From the NCBI RefSeq assembly GCF_018332715.1, contig NZ_BOQP01000041.1:1-64000 (forward strand): 64,000 nt of DNA, in the 5' to 3' direction. Under the pieces are notes generated by a model. It was not told the origin of the DNA, searched no databases, and saw only the letters and a program-made list of their open reading frames with translations. The stretch comes from Winogradskya consettensis (GTDB lineage Bacteria > Actinomycetota > Actinomycetes > Mycobacteriales > Micromonosporaceae). Both the position numbers and the translations under genes were made by a program. Of the stretch, positions 41,385 through 50,263 are shown one piece after another (position 1 is the stretch's first letter; every line of letters starts with the position of its first letter).

Positions 41385-41694
41385 CCAGCATCGTGCCGGC
41401 ACCGCGCCGGATGAACATCGGCTCGTCGGGCTGCACGAGGTTCCGGTAGTTCGCGGACTCGAAGAACGCGTTGTGGTCGTCCCAGCCGTCGAACCAGATC
41501 TCCGTCAGCCCGTCGAACTCCGGCCCGGGATAGTGCGGCGCCGGGACGGGGTGCGACACCGTGTACTTCCTGACGTACCGCCCGGCCTCCGGGATGGAAG
41601 CGAACAGGGGTGCGTGGTGCTCCCGGTGGTACTCGACGAACTGCTCGTGGGTCATGCTCTCCACGCGCTTGACCAGGAATGCCAACTTGATCAT
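41359..41694 (-). CDS. EthD-domain protein
   Basis: 111 residues with a ferredoxin-like fold: MIKLAFLVKRVESMTHEQFVEYH, EHHAPLFASIPEAGRYVRKYTVSH, FDGLTEIWFDGWDDHNAFFESANYR. Matches EthD-type dimeric alpha-beta barrel proteins associated with degradation of ethers and polyketide cyclisation. Biochemical role unknown. Divergent from a MerR gene across an operator-like dyad, so probably its target. Confidence 0.92.
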   Translation of the reverse strand: MIKLAFLVKRVESMTHEQFVEYHREHHAPLFASIPEAGRYVRKYTVSHPVPAPHYPGPEFDGLTEIWFDGWDDHNAFFESANYRNLVQPDEPMFIRRGAGTMLVTEERLVM

Positions 41695-41753
41695 TATCTG
41701 CTCCCGGGTTCGTGGCCGCCTGCCGCGGCGCTGCGTGGAGCTACGTTAAAACT

Positions 41754-41767
41754 TGACACGTATGTCA
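41754..41767. promoter_or_regulatory. Inverted repeat between EthD and MerR genes
   Basis: TGACACGTATGTCA, 5-bp arms around CGTA, in the 119-bp divergent spacer. Its position and form match a MerR operator; compare TTCACATCCATGTGAA beside the other MerR gene. The overlapping TTGACA may be the -35 of the MerR promoter. Confidence 0.65.
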
Positions 41768-41813
41768 GAGGCAAGCCGCTGTGACCCAGCACATGCGCGC
41801 CGAGGGGAGCGGA

Positions 41814-42197
41814 ATGCGGATCGGCGACCTGTCCGGCCGGACCGGCGTGAGTCAGCGATCGCTGCGCTACTACGAGCATCAGGGCCTGCTGGCGAGCGAG
41901 CGCGCCCCCAGCGGGCAGCGCCACTACACCGAGGAGCACGTCAAACGGGTGGCCCTGATCAAGGCTTTCCTGGCCGCCGGGCTGTCCACCCGCATGATCG
42001 CCGAGATGGTGCCCTGCATGGCGACGCCCAGCGTGGCCGCCGCCCACCGGTCCCTGGCGGTCATGGACGGGGAGCGTAACCGGATCTCTACCGCCATCGA
42101 TGACCTCACGGCCGCCCGCCAGGCGCTCGACGCCCTGATCGACGTGAACCAGAGCTACCTGGCGGAGCACGCGAGCGATCAGCGCGACAACCGCTGA
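41814..42197 (+). CDS. MerR-family transcriptional regulator
   Basis: 127 residues. MRIGDLSGRTGVSQRSLRYYEHQGLL is the DNA-binding domain, RHYTEEHVKRVALIKAFLAAGLSTRMIAEMVPCM the helical second half, then a coiled coil (MDGERNRISTAIDDLTAARQALDALIDV). No C-terminal metal-binding cysteines. ATG 41814, with AGGGGAGC upstream, corresponds to the start of its relative at 18776. Likely controls the divergent EthD gene. Confidence 0.92.
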   Translation: MRIGDLSGRTGVSQRSLRYYEHQGLLASERAPSGQRHYTEEHVKRVALIKAFLAAGLSTRMIAEMVPCMATPSVAAAHRSLAVMDGERNRISTAIDDLTAARQALDALIDVNQSYLAEHASDQRDNR

Positions 42198-42349
42198 CCG
42201 CGGGCCGGTGTGTCCTTTGGTCGTCCGCAAGCACGCCGAACTGGAACTGGCCGGCACCGCGGTGGCCATTTCACCCTGCCCCTCGCCGCGGACCCGCTGG
42301 CAGGTGCCGGTTCATCCACGATTCAGCTCGGCGGCCTATCGTCGTCGGC

Positions 42350-43336
42350 GTGGACGTCTGGTGGGTGACCGAGGCACAGGGCGCCGAGAAACGTGACGCG
42401 GGGGAGCTGCCCGAGCTGCTGGCCCGCCCGGACGGCCTGGTGTGGGTCGACATCCCGCAGTGCTGGCCCGGCGACGAGAAGGTGCTGCGCGAGGTCTTCG
42501 GCTTCCACCCGCACGCGATCCGCGACTGCGTGCACCGCAACCAGGTGCCCAAGGTCCACGCGTACGCCGACCACGTCTTCGTCGTCCTGCACGCCCCCGA
42601 GACCGGTCGCAACGGCCACGTCCACTACATCGAGCTGGACCAGTTCATCGGCGCGAACTACCTGGTCACCGTGCACGGCCCGACGAACGAGGCGGTCCCC
42701 GCGCGGGTGGCGCTGGCCGACACCGCGGGCGTGATGGCGCGCATCGCGAGCGGCCGCTACCGCCCGGCGTCCGGCTTCGACCTGTCGTACGCCGTGGTCT
42801 CCGCCCTGGCCCGCCGCCAAGAGGCCTTCGTCGAGGTGCAGACCCGCGAGGTCTGGCAGCTCGAACAGCGCGTCACCGGCGGCCACCTCGGCGACCCGGA
42901 GAAGTTCCTCGAGGAGATGTTCCGCACCCGCCACGGCCTGGTCGCGGTCCGCACGATGGCGGCGCTGAGCCGCGAGATCTACGGCCGCCTCGCCACGATC
43001 AACCGCGGCGTCCCGGAGCGGGCCCGGCCCCTGCTCGACGACACCGTCGACCAGTTCAACCGGGTCTACGCCATCGCCGACGGCCAGAAGGACTACCTCC
43101 AGGGCGTGATCGACTTCTACCGCACCCGCAGCGACACCAAGATGACCATCGCCGCGGAACGCCTCGCGGTCATCGCGGTGATCACCCTGCCCATCACGGC
43201 GCTCTCGTCGGTGTACGGCATGAACCTCATCGTGAACGACAGCACCCACCTCGGCATGCTCATCCCGGTCCTCGCGGTGATGCTGGTGATGTCGGTCGGC
43301 CTGCTCATCTGGGCGAAACGCCAGGGCTGGTGGTGA
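42350..43336 (+). CDS. CorA-like magnesium/divalent-cation channel
   Basis: 328 residues: large cytosolic N-terminal alpha/beta domain, a long helix bundle (RRQEAFVEVQTREVWQLEQRV to DKMTIAAERL-like stalk), then two C-terminal transmembrane helices. The first (LAVIAVITLPITALSSVYGM) ends in the CorA selectivity motif YGMN, and the second is MLIPVLAVMLVMSVGLLIWA with a basic tail. Pentameric Mg2+ or Co2+ uptake channel (family knowledge). GTG 42350 has no clear Shine-Dalgarno and may be leaderless. Confidence 0.93.
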   Translation: MDVWWVTEAQGAEKRDAGELPELLARPDGLVWVDIPQCWPGDEKVLREVFGFHPHAIRDCVHRNQVPKVHAYADHVFVVLHAPETGRNGHVHYIELDQFIGANYLVTVHGPTNEAVPARVALADTAGVMARIASGRYRPASGFDLSYAVVSALARRQEAFVEVQTREVWQLEQRVTGGHLGDPEKFLEEMFRTRHGLVAVRTMAALSREIYGRLATINRGVPERARPLLDDTVDQFNRVYAIADGQKDYLQGVIDFYRTRSDTKMTIAAERLAVIAVITLPITALSSVYGMNLIVNDSTHLGMLIPVLAVMLVMSVGLLIWAKRQGWW

Positions 43337-43390
43337 TGGGGTCAAAGCCAGTACCTCTCTGACGGCCGCCGGGCGGCCTACGGTCGAGGC

Positions 43391-44278
43391 ATGACAGATG
43401 ATCTCGTCCTCAACAACGGCGTCACGATGCCCGCGCTCGGCCTCGGCGTCTTCCAGAGCCCGCCCGAGGAGACCGCCGCCGCGGTGGAAACGGCCCTGAA
43501 CCTCGGTTACCGGCACATCGACACGGCCGCGGCCTACGGCAACGAGCGCGAGGTCGGCGAGGGCCTGCGCCGCGCCGGTGTCGCCCGCGACGAGGTGTTC
43601 CTCGAGACCAAGGTCTGGGTGAGCGACTTCGGCTACGACGAAACCCTGCACGCCTTCGACAAGGCGACCGGCAAGCTCGGCGTGGACCGCCTCGACCTGC
43701 TGATCCTGCACCAACCGGCCACGGACCGCTTCGACCGTACGATCGCCGCGTACCAGGCCCTCGAAAAGCTCCTCGCCGACGGCAAGGTCCGCGCCATCGG
43801 CGTCAGCAACTTCATGCGCCACCACCTCGACGACCTGCTCGCCGCCACGACCGTCGTGCCCGCGGTGAACCAGATCGAGCTCCACCCGTACTTCACCCAG
43901 CCCGACGTCCAGAAGGCCGACGCCGAGCACGGCATCCTCACCCAGGCCTGGTCCCCGATCGGCGGCATCACGTTCTACCCGGGCTGGGGCGAGGAGCGCA
44001 AGAACGTCCTCCAGGACCAGGTCATCGCGGAGATCGCCAAGTCCCACGACAAGACCCCGGCCCAGGTCATGCTCCGCTGGCACCTCCAGGAGGGCCGCTC
44101 GGCCATCCCCAAGTCCACCAACCCGGGCCGCATCGCCGAGAACTTCGCCGTCTTCGACTTCGACCTCACCACCGAGCAACTGTCGGCGATCAACGCCCTC
44201 GACCGCGGCATCCGCAACGGCCCGGACCCCGACGTCCCCCGCACGGAGATGTTCGACCGCGTCATCCCCGAGGCCTGA
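43391..44278 (+). CDS. Aldo/keto reductase (2,5-diketo-D-gluconate reductase-like)
   Basis: 295 residues, a full (beta/alpha)8 AKR of the AKR5 type. LNNGVTMPALGLGVFQ starts the barrel; Asp and Tyr of the tetrad lie in GYRHIDTAAAYGNEREVG, Lys in FLETKVWVSD, His in DLLILHQP. IGVSNFMRHHLDDLL, NQIELHPYF and AIPKSTNPGRIAENFAVFDF are NADPH- and barrel-specific blocks. Cytosolic reductase of carbonyl compounds; substrate unknown. Distinct from the AKR at the window start. Confidence 0.94.
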   Translation: MTDDLVLNNGVTMPALGLGVFQSPPEETAAAVETALNLGYRHIDTAAAYGNEREVGEGLRRAGVARDEVFLETKVWVSDFGYDETLHAFDKATGKLGVDRLDLLILHQPATDRFDRTIAAYQALEKLLADGKVRAIGVSNFMRHHLDDLLAATTVVPAVNQIELHPYFTQPDVQKADAEHGILTQAWSPIGGITFYPGWGEERKNVLQDQVIAEIAKSHDKTPAQVMLRWHLQEGRSAIPKSTNPGRIAENFAVFDFDLTTEQLSAINALDRGIRNGPDPDVPRTEMFDRVIPEA

Positions 44279-44357
44279 TCCAGGCGCACCGTTCCACCGC
44301 CGGCCGGGAGCCGTGGCGCTCGGGCGGTGGTGGGCAGCGGGCGGGTAGCTTGGCGGT

Positions 44358-44837
44358 GTGGCTGCGGATGGCACTGAGGCGTACCCGGGCGTGGAAGACC
44401 GCATCGTCGCCGAGTTCGGCGACGGTTACGACGTGAGTGTGATCGCCTCGCGCTACGGCCTCACCGTCGACCAGGTTTACGCCGTGGTCCATCGCGAGGT
44501 CGGCCACGCCGACCAGCCCTACCCGCCCCCGGAATACCCGCCCCCGACCGACCCCTGGCCCGCGACCCCACCACCCGACTACAACACGCCCACGTACGCT
44601 CCGCCGTCCTACGGCCCGTCTGGCTACAGCCCGTCTGTCTACAGCCCGTCTGCCTACGGCCCGCAGGGCTATGCCGGGCCTGAGCATGGGTATGAGCCGC
44701 CGCAAGGCCTCCCGGACGATGTCATCGTGGCCGACTACGGCGCAGGTCATGACGTCGAGGCCATTGCCCGCAAGCACGGCATCAGTGTCGACCGGGTCTA
44801 CGAGATCGTGCAGCGAGTCCTCGGTGACAACCCATAG
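44358..44837 (+). CDS. Twin helix-turn-helix protein with Pro/Tyr-rich linker
   Basis: Not a family I can name. 159 residues in three parts: residues about 10-48 (VEDRIVAEFGDGYDVSVIAS, then RYGLTVDQVYAVVHREVG), a 70-residue linker rich in Pro, Tyr and Ser (YPPPEYPPPTDPW; YGPSGYSPSVYSPSAYGP), and residues about 118-157 (LPDDVIVADYGAGHDVEAIA, then RKHGISVDRVYEIVQRVLG). The two ends are clear duplicates with a helix-turn-helix look (IAxxxGxxVDxVYxIV). A flexible two-headed DNA-binding or polymer-forming protein is possible. GTG 44358. Confidence 0.75.
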   Translation: MAADGTEAYPGVEDRIVAEFGDGYDVSVIASRYGLTVDQVYAVVHREVGHADQPYPPPEYPPPTDPWPATPPPDYNTPTYAPPSYGPSGYSPSVYSPSAYGPQGYAGPEHGYEPPQGLPDDVIVADYGAGHDVEAIARKHGISVDRVYEIVQRVLGDNP

Positions 44838-44869
44838 GGCGTCAGACCGAAAACTGGTGCCACCAATCT

Positions 44870-45790
44870 CTACCGGCTGACCAGGATCTGGACCGAGTCG
44901 AGGTCGCGGTGGGTGGCGTGGAGGGTGGCGATCTCTGCCAGGGCGTGGCGGCCGAGGGTGCGGTAGGCGTCGACGAGCAGGGACAGGCCCTGGTCGCGGT
45001 GGGTGTCGGTGTCGAGCCAGTGGAGTTCGGCGCCGATGGCGAGGGCGAGGGCGGGTTTGCCGGCGGCGAGGGCGCGTTCGGCGTCGGCTAGCCAGCGGGC
45101 GGCTTCGGCAGGGTCGGTGCGGAAGGCCGTGAGGCGGTCGCGCGATCGGGCCAGGCGGGGGTTGCCGGTGCGGGGTGGGAGGGTGGGGAAGGGCGCGATC
45201 GCACCGTACGGCCGGGAGCGCGGCGGTTCCCACCCGTCGGCCTGCAGCGCGGCGGCGTCGGCGTCGGCGAACCAGGCCAGTGCGGGGAGCAGCGGGCCGT
45301 ATCCGGAGTCGTCGCCGTAGTCGGCGATGGCCGAGTCGATGCGGGCGCGCAGGACTCCCAGCAGGGTGGGGGACTTCTCCACCCAGGTCTCCGCGGAGTC
45401 GCGGGCGTAGTTGACGGTGATCATGGCCGGTAGCTCGGCGGGGTCGTCGTACCAGAGGCCGAAGTGTTCGCCGTCGGAGTTGCCGGACAGGACGGTGACG
45501 AATTCGGCCGGGTCACGGCGGTAGCGGGCGTGGAGGCGTTCGTCGAGGCCGTCGAGGCCGGACAGCTGCAGGCCGTTGTCGGCGAAGTAGTCCGTGATGC
45601 CCCAGGGGCCGAGCATCAGGTCGCTCAGCGCGGAACGTTCCTCGCCGGCGGCGCTGGCCCAGAACGCGGAGAACACGGCGAGGTGGCGGGGGAGCCGCAA
45701 GCCGTAGACCCGGGATACCCGTTCCTCGACCGCGGGGAACCGTTCCAGGGCTGTGGCCAGGGCCGCCGTACGCCGATCATCATCCTGCAC
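44870..45790 (-). CDS. Hypothetical protein, possible HPF1-like (DUF2228) family
   Basis: 306 residues from GTG 45790. FPAVEERVSRVYGLRLPRHLAVFSAFWAS, then ELSGLDG-like region and EFVTVLSGNSDGEHFGLWYDD plus PAELPAMITVNYARD resemble the HPF1/DUF2228 pattern (prokaryotic members are annotated as ADP-ribosylation-related). This is recalled from family motifs and is tentative. The C-terminal 100 residues are helical and TPR-like (RWLADAERALAAGKPALALAIG, then LLVDAYRTLGRHALAEIATL). Cytosolic, no neighbours of known relation. A longer frame reaches 45859 but would overlap the terminator hairpin of the next gene. Confidence 0.6.
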   Translation of the reverse strand: MQDDDRRTAALATALERFPAVEERVSRVYGLRLPRHLAVFSAFWASAAGEERSALSDLMLGPWGITDYFADNGLQLSGLDGLDERLHARYRRDPAEFVTVLSGNSDGEHFGLWYDDPAELPAMITVNYARDSAETWVEKSPTLLGVLRARIDSAIADYGDDSGYGPLLPALAWFADADAAALQADGWEPPRSRPYGAIAPFPTLPPRTGNPRLARSRDRLTAFRTDPAEAARWLADAERALAAGKPALALAIGAELHWLDTDTHRDQGLSLLVDAYRTLGRHALAEIATLHATHRDLDSVQILVSR

Positions 45791-45813
45791 CGCAGCAGGG
45801 TAACCATGAAGCG

Positions 45814-45848
45814 GAGCCGGGCAGCGGGGGTGTCCCGCTGCCCGGCTC
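45814..45848 (-). terminator. Strong hairpin terminator of the S53 gene
   Basis: GAGCCGGGCAGCGGG, loop GGTGT, CCCGCTGCCCGGCTC: a perfect 15-bp stem 33 bp past the S53 stop codon. No T-run. Both flanking genes run on the minus strand, so it separates them transcriptionally. Confidence 0.9.
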
Positions 45849-45880
45849 GCCTCCCCCAAGAAAGCTGTCTGCCCCGAGGG

Positions 45881-48800
45881 CTACTTGCTCTGCATGGTCC
45901 CGGTCAGGTACTCGCCGACCTTGGCCGCGGTCATCGCGGCGTTGGCGGCGAGGGCGAAGTCGGCCGTGACCGTCTCACCCTTCTTGACCGTGGCGATCCT
46001 CATCGCCGGGGTGTAGCCGTCCTTGGCGGCGATGATCTGGACCGGGTTGCCGGCGCTGTCGAGCCAGAGGTGCCAGGCACCCGCGGCGTCGGTCTTCAAC
46101 GTGTACGTGGTCGGGCCGCACTCGCCCGTCGCCGTGTCGTACGCCGGGCAGAGCGCCACCGTGGCACCGCCGATGACCTTGCCGGTCTTGTCCTTGACCG
46201 TGCCGATGAGCTGGCCCCAGCTCGCCGGCGGGGTGGTGGTCAGCGAGACCGTGACCGGCGCGACGTCGCGATAGGGCGTGTTCGTCGTGACGTTCAGCGT
46301 GGCCTGGTACGTGCCGAGCCGGGACAGCTTCGACGAGTCCGCGGTGACCTTGACGGTGACCGTGCGGCCGGGCTGGACGGTGAAGTCCGTCTTGTTGGCC
46401 GCGAGCCAGGAGACGTCCTGGCCGCAGTCGCCGTAGCCGGCCAGGTTCTGCACCCACCAGGTGGAGAACGAGCTGCCGATCGCGCCGCCGACCGTGTAGA
46501 GACCGCACGCGGCCGCGCCCCGGTAGGTGGCGTTGTTGGCGTTCGGGAGCCTGGTCCACGCGTCGGCGGCGGGGTCGTACTCGACGGCCTGGTTGCTCAG
46601 TGCCGTACCACCCGCGACCGCGCCACCGATGATCTGGAGTTTGCCGTTCGCCGCCGTGGCGGCGCCGCCCCACACGTCACCCGGCATGGCTGCCTTCTTC
46701 ACCCAGGCGGTCGCGCCGGGCTTCAGGGTGTACGTGTCGCTCAGCGTCCTGCCGCCACCCGCCGTGCCGCCGGCGCAGACGAGCTCGTCCTGCAGCCCAC
46801 CGCAGGCGAGGTACGCGACCACGCTCGGGTAGGCGGGGGCGGTGCTCCACACGTCGGTGGCCGGGTCGTAGCTGTAGACCTTGTCGGTCTGGGTGCAGGC
46901 GCTGCCGCCGGTGGAACAGCCGCCGACGACGTAGAGCTTGCCTGCGACCACGGCGGTGCCGGAGACCGCGGCGGGCCCGGGCAGATCCGCGACCTGGGTC
47001 CAGGCGTTCGTGGCCGGGTCGTACGCGTACGTCGCGCGGTTGAGGCCGGTGCTGCCGTCCCAGCCGCCGGTGACGTAGAGCTTGTCGCCGAGGAAGCCGC
47101 CGGTCAGGCCCGCGATCGGCTTGGGCAGTTCCGCGATCGCCGACCACTGCTGGGTCTGCGGGTCGAGGACGTAGGCGCTGCTGTAGCGGGTGTAGCCGCT
47201 GGTGCCGCCGACCGAGTAGACCTTGCCGTCGTGGGCCGCGGCGACGTTGTCCATCACCGGCACCGGGTAGTCGGTGAGGTCCGACCAGGGCAGGGCCGCG
47301 GGGTTCGCCTGGCGCGGGGTGGCGGTGTCCTGCGCGGTGGAGGTGCCCGCCACGTCGCCGGTGCTGAGTTCGGTGGGTACGCGCAGATCCGGCGCACCGG
47401 TCCCGGCGGCGGTCCCGGCGAGCGGGGTGAAGCCACCGGAGTCCTCACCGAGGTGGACCTTCACCGGTACGGCACCGTCGTTGCCGAAGGTCAGGGTCTG
47501 GCTGGACTTGTCGCCGAGCGTCTCCTCGTACGCGAGATCGCCGCGGTTGACCGTGAGCAACCCGGCCGTGAGCTTGACGTTGACCTGCTTGAGCGCGTTC
47601 GCCTTGACGGAGACCTTGGTCTTCGCGGCGGTGTAGAACCCGTCCGTGACGCTCAGCGGGACGCTGCCGGTCTGCGAGCTGAACAGCCAGTAGTAGCCGT
47701 CGGCGAGCGCCGGGTCCTCGGGTGTCGCGGTGGTGACGGCGAACTCCGTCGGGTGCGGGTCGCTGGTGACGACGGCGCCGGTGAGCGGCTTGCCGGTGTT
47801 GGCGTCGGAGACGAACCCGGCGACCAGACCACCCGCGACGGGGGCGCAGACGTCGGTGCCGACCAGGACGTTGTCGATCTGCCAGCTGCGGCTCCAGCTG
47901 CCCGTGTAGTGGAACCGGAGCCGGACGTCGCTGTGCCCGGCGGCCTGCGGGACCGCGAGCTCGAAGTGGTCGATCCAGGTCCACATGTCGAAGACGGTGG
48001 TCCAGGTGGCGCCGCCGTCCAGGCTCAGGTCGACGGTTCCGGTCTGGTCGGGGAAGCCGATGTAGGTGGTGTCGAAGCCGATCACCGGGTTCGCGTGGCC
48101 GGTCAGGTCGACGATCGGCGACACCAGGGTGGTGTCCTGCTCGCCGGTCTCGCCGTAGACGTCCGAGTCGATGAACGCGATGTCACCGTCGCTGCCCGGC
48201 GGGGTGTTGTAGCGGGCGTTGTCGAAGTTCCAGGTCTGGCCGGTGCCGGCCGCGTCGGTGACGGTCCAGCCGTCCTTGACGTCCGTGCCGGACCAGCCGG
48301 TGAAGTCCTCGAACAGGCCGGTGTGGGTGACCGCGTACCCGGGGGCGGCGCAGGACTCCGCGTCGACCGGCAGGGCGATGTCCTTCTTCACGTTGGCGTT
48401 CTTCACCGCGACGGTGAACGTCTGCGCCTGGTAGCCGGTCAGGTCCGCGGCCTCGGCGTGCACGGTGTAGTCCGTGCCGACGGGCAGGTTCACCGAGTAC
48501 TCACCGGAGAACGCGTCGGAGTAGAACGCGCCGTCGGGGTAGCCGTCGATGGTGAGTTTCGCGCGCATCGGCCAGCCGTGCCCCGAGCCGTCGGTGACCT
48601 TGCCGCTGACGAGCTTGCTCGCGAGCGCGGTCAGCGTGAAGTTCGTGGTGACCTGCTCGCCGGTCGTGATGACGACCCCGGCGGCGGTGCCGGTGGCGTA
48701 GCCGAACTTCGTCGTGGTCAGTGTGTACGTGCCGGCGGTCGCGAACAGGTCGTAGGTGCCGTCGGCGTCCGTGGTCGCGGTGAAGTGGGCACCCTCGGCG

Positions 48801-50105
48801 CCGGTCGCGGTGATGGTCGCCCCGGCGAGCGGCTGCCCGGCGGCGGTGACCGTGCCGGTGACCTGGCCGATGTCGCCGAGGGTCAGCGCGGTGACACCCT
48901 GCGGGCTGCCGAGCCCGGTCGGGCCGTCCCAGCCGGGACCGGCCTGGCACAGCACGTTGCCGCAGCTGCCGTTGATGCCCTCGGTGACGTCGAACAGGCC
49001 ACGGCTACCGGCGTACGGGTACGTGACCGGGTACGTCCCCGGGGTGGGCTTGCCGGCCAGGGCGTACATGCCGGCGACGAGCGGCGCGGACAGCGACGTG
49101 CCACCGATCTGGGCCCAGCCGTCGAGGCCGAACGTGCCGTAGACGGACAGGCCCGAGGCCGGGTCGGCGACCGCGGAGATGTCCGCGGAGGCGCGGCTGG
49201 CGCAGTTCGTGGCGATGCCGGTCTGGAAGTCGGGCTTCGGCTCGTAGTCGGAGCAGCCGGAGCCGGCCTCGTCCCACGCGGTCTCGGCCCAGCCGCGGGC
49301 CGAGTCGGCGCGGGCCAGGTACGTGCCGCCGATGCCGGTGACCAGCGGGCTGGTGGCCGGGTAGCTCTGCACGTTGCCGTCGTCGCCGCTGGAGACGGTG
49401 ATCGCCACGCCGGGGTGGTCGTAGTACTGGTCGAACTCCTGCGCGTACGGCGTCTCGTAGTTCATGCCGTACGAATTGGAGATCGCCGCGACGCCCAGCG
49501 CCGCGGCGGTGTTCACGGCCTCGCCGAGGTCGGCCATGTTGGCGCTGTCACCCTGCACGAGCAGGATGTCGCACCTCGGGCAGGACGCGGAGACGGCGTC
49601 GAGGTCGAGCGCGGTCTCCATGGCCCAGCCCTCGTCCTGCACCGGGTAGTCCGTGCCGCCCCGCTGGTCGATCTTGCGGAAGCAGCCGTTGCCGGTGGTG
49701 CACGGCGTCAGGCCGTAGTGGTCGCGCCAGACGGCCAGGTCGGCCTCGGCGTTGTCGTAGCCGTACGCGTCGACGATGGCGACGGTCAGGCCCGCGCCGG
49801 CATCGGCGGGCAGGGCGTACGCCTGCTGGATCTCCGCGGGGCCCAGCGGTCGGCAGCGGGCCGGCGGCGGCGGTGCGCTTCGACAGCTTGCCCGCGGAGG
49901 TGGCGAGGGCGACCGCGAAGCACTGCGCGGTGGGCACCTCATCGGGGCCGGCGAACGGCTGCGGCTTGTTGCAGCCGGCCGGGACGAACCCGGCGGCGGG
50001 CGCCGCGGTGGCCGGAGCTGCCGGGGTGACGGAGATCAGGCCCGCGACCATGAGGGCCACAGCGGGGGCGGAGAGGAGTCGTTTGAGCCACAACTCGCGT
50101 TTCAT
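45881..50105 (-). CDS. Secreted S53 (sedolisin) peptidase with regulatory-like and kelch domains; apparent frameshift
   Basis: About 1400 residues once joined. ATG 50105 opens a Sec signal (LWLKRLLSAPAVALMVAGL) and a short prodomain ending AGKLSKRTAAAGPLP; near 49850 the frame must gain one base to continue as PLGPAEIQQAYALPADAG. The S53 domain shows Glu/Asp in WAMETALDLDAVSA, NSYGMNYETPYAQEFDQYYD, and the Ser in IGGTSLSAPLVAGMY. Then carboxypeptidase-regulatory-like domains (VTGTVTAAGQPLAGATITATG; LVAGFVSDANTGKPLTGAVV), a jelly-roll region, five or more kelch repeats (GDKLYVTGGWDGSTGLNRA; GKLYVVGGC), and a final regulatory-like domain. Acid-acting secreted serine-carboxyl peptidase by family. 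Regulated perhaps by the divergent TrmB/LuxR gene. Confidence 0.88.
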
Positions 50106-50218
50106 CGATAGTCCCATCACAACGCGGGGCAGGTCGGCGGGCGACCATGCAGTGTGGAGTGAACCTGACATGTTGGCGCCAGGCTGGACAAGATGATCGT
50201 CGATGCGGCTTTATGACA

Positions 50219-50243
50219 GGTGGCACTTGTACGACAGGCCACC
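50219..50243. promoter_or_regulatory. Inverted repeat between S53 and TrmB/LuxR genes
   Basis: GGTGGC and GCCACC separated by 13 bases, 21 bp before the regulator start. It lies in the only divergent space shared by both genes, so it could be the regulator's site, but arms of 6 bp in GC-rich DNA are weak evidence. Confidence 0.35.
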
Positions 50244-50263
50244 GATGATCATGGGGAGCGCGT

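Noticed and set aside
45464..50029. A 1521-codon open frame on the plus strand opposite the S53 peptidase
   Set aside because: Val/Arg/Gly-rich antisense shadow with no motifs; the opposite strand carries clear protease, kelch and regulatory-like signatures.
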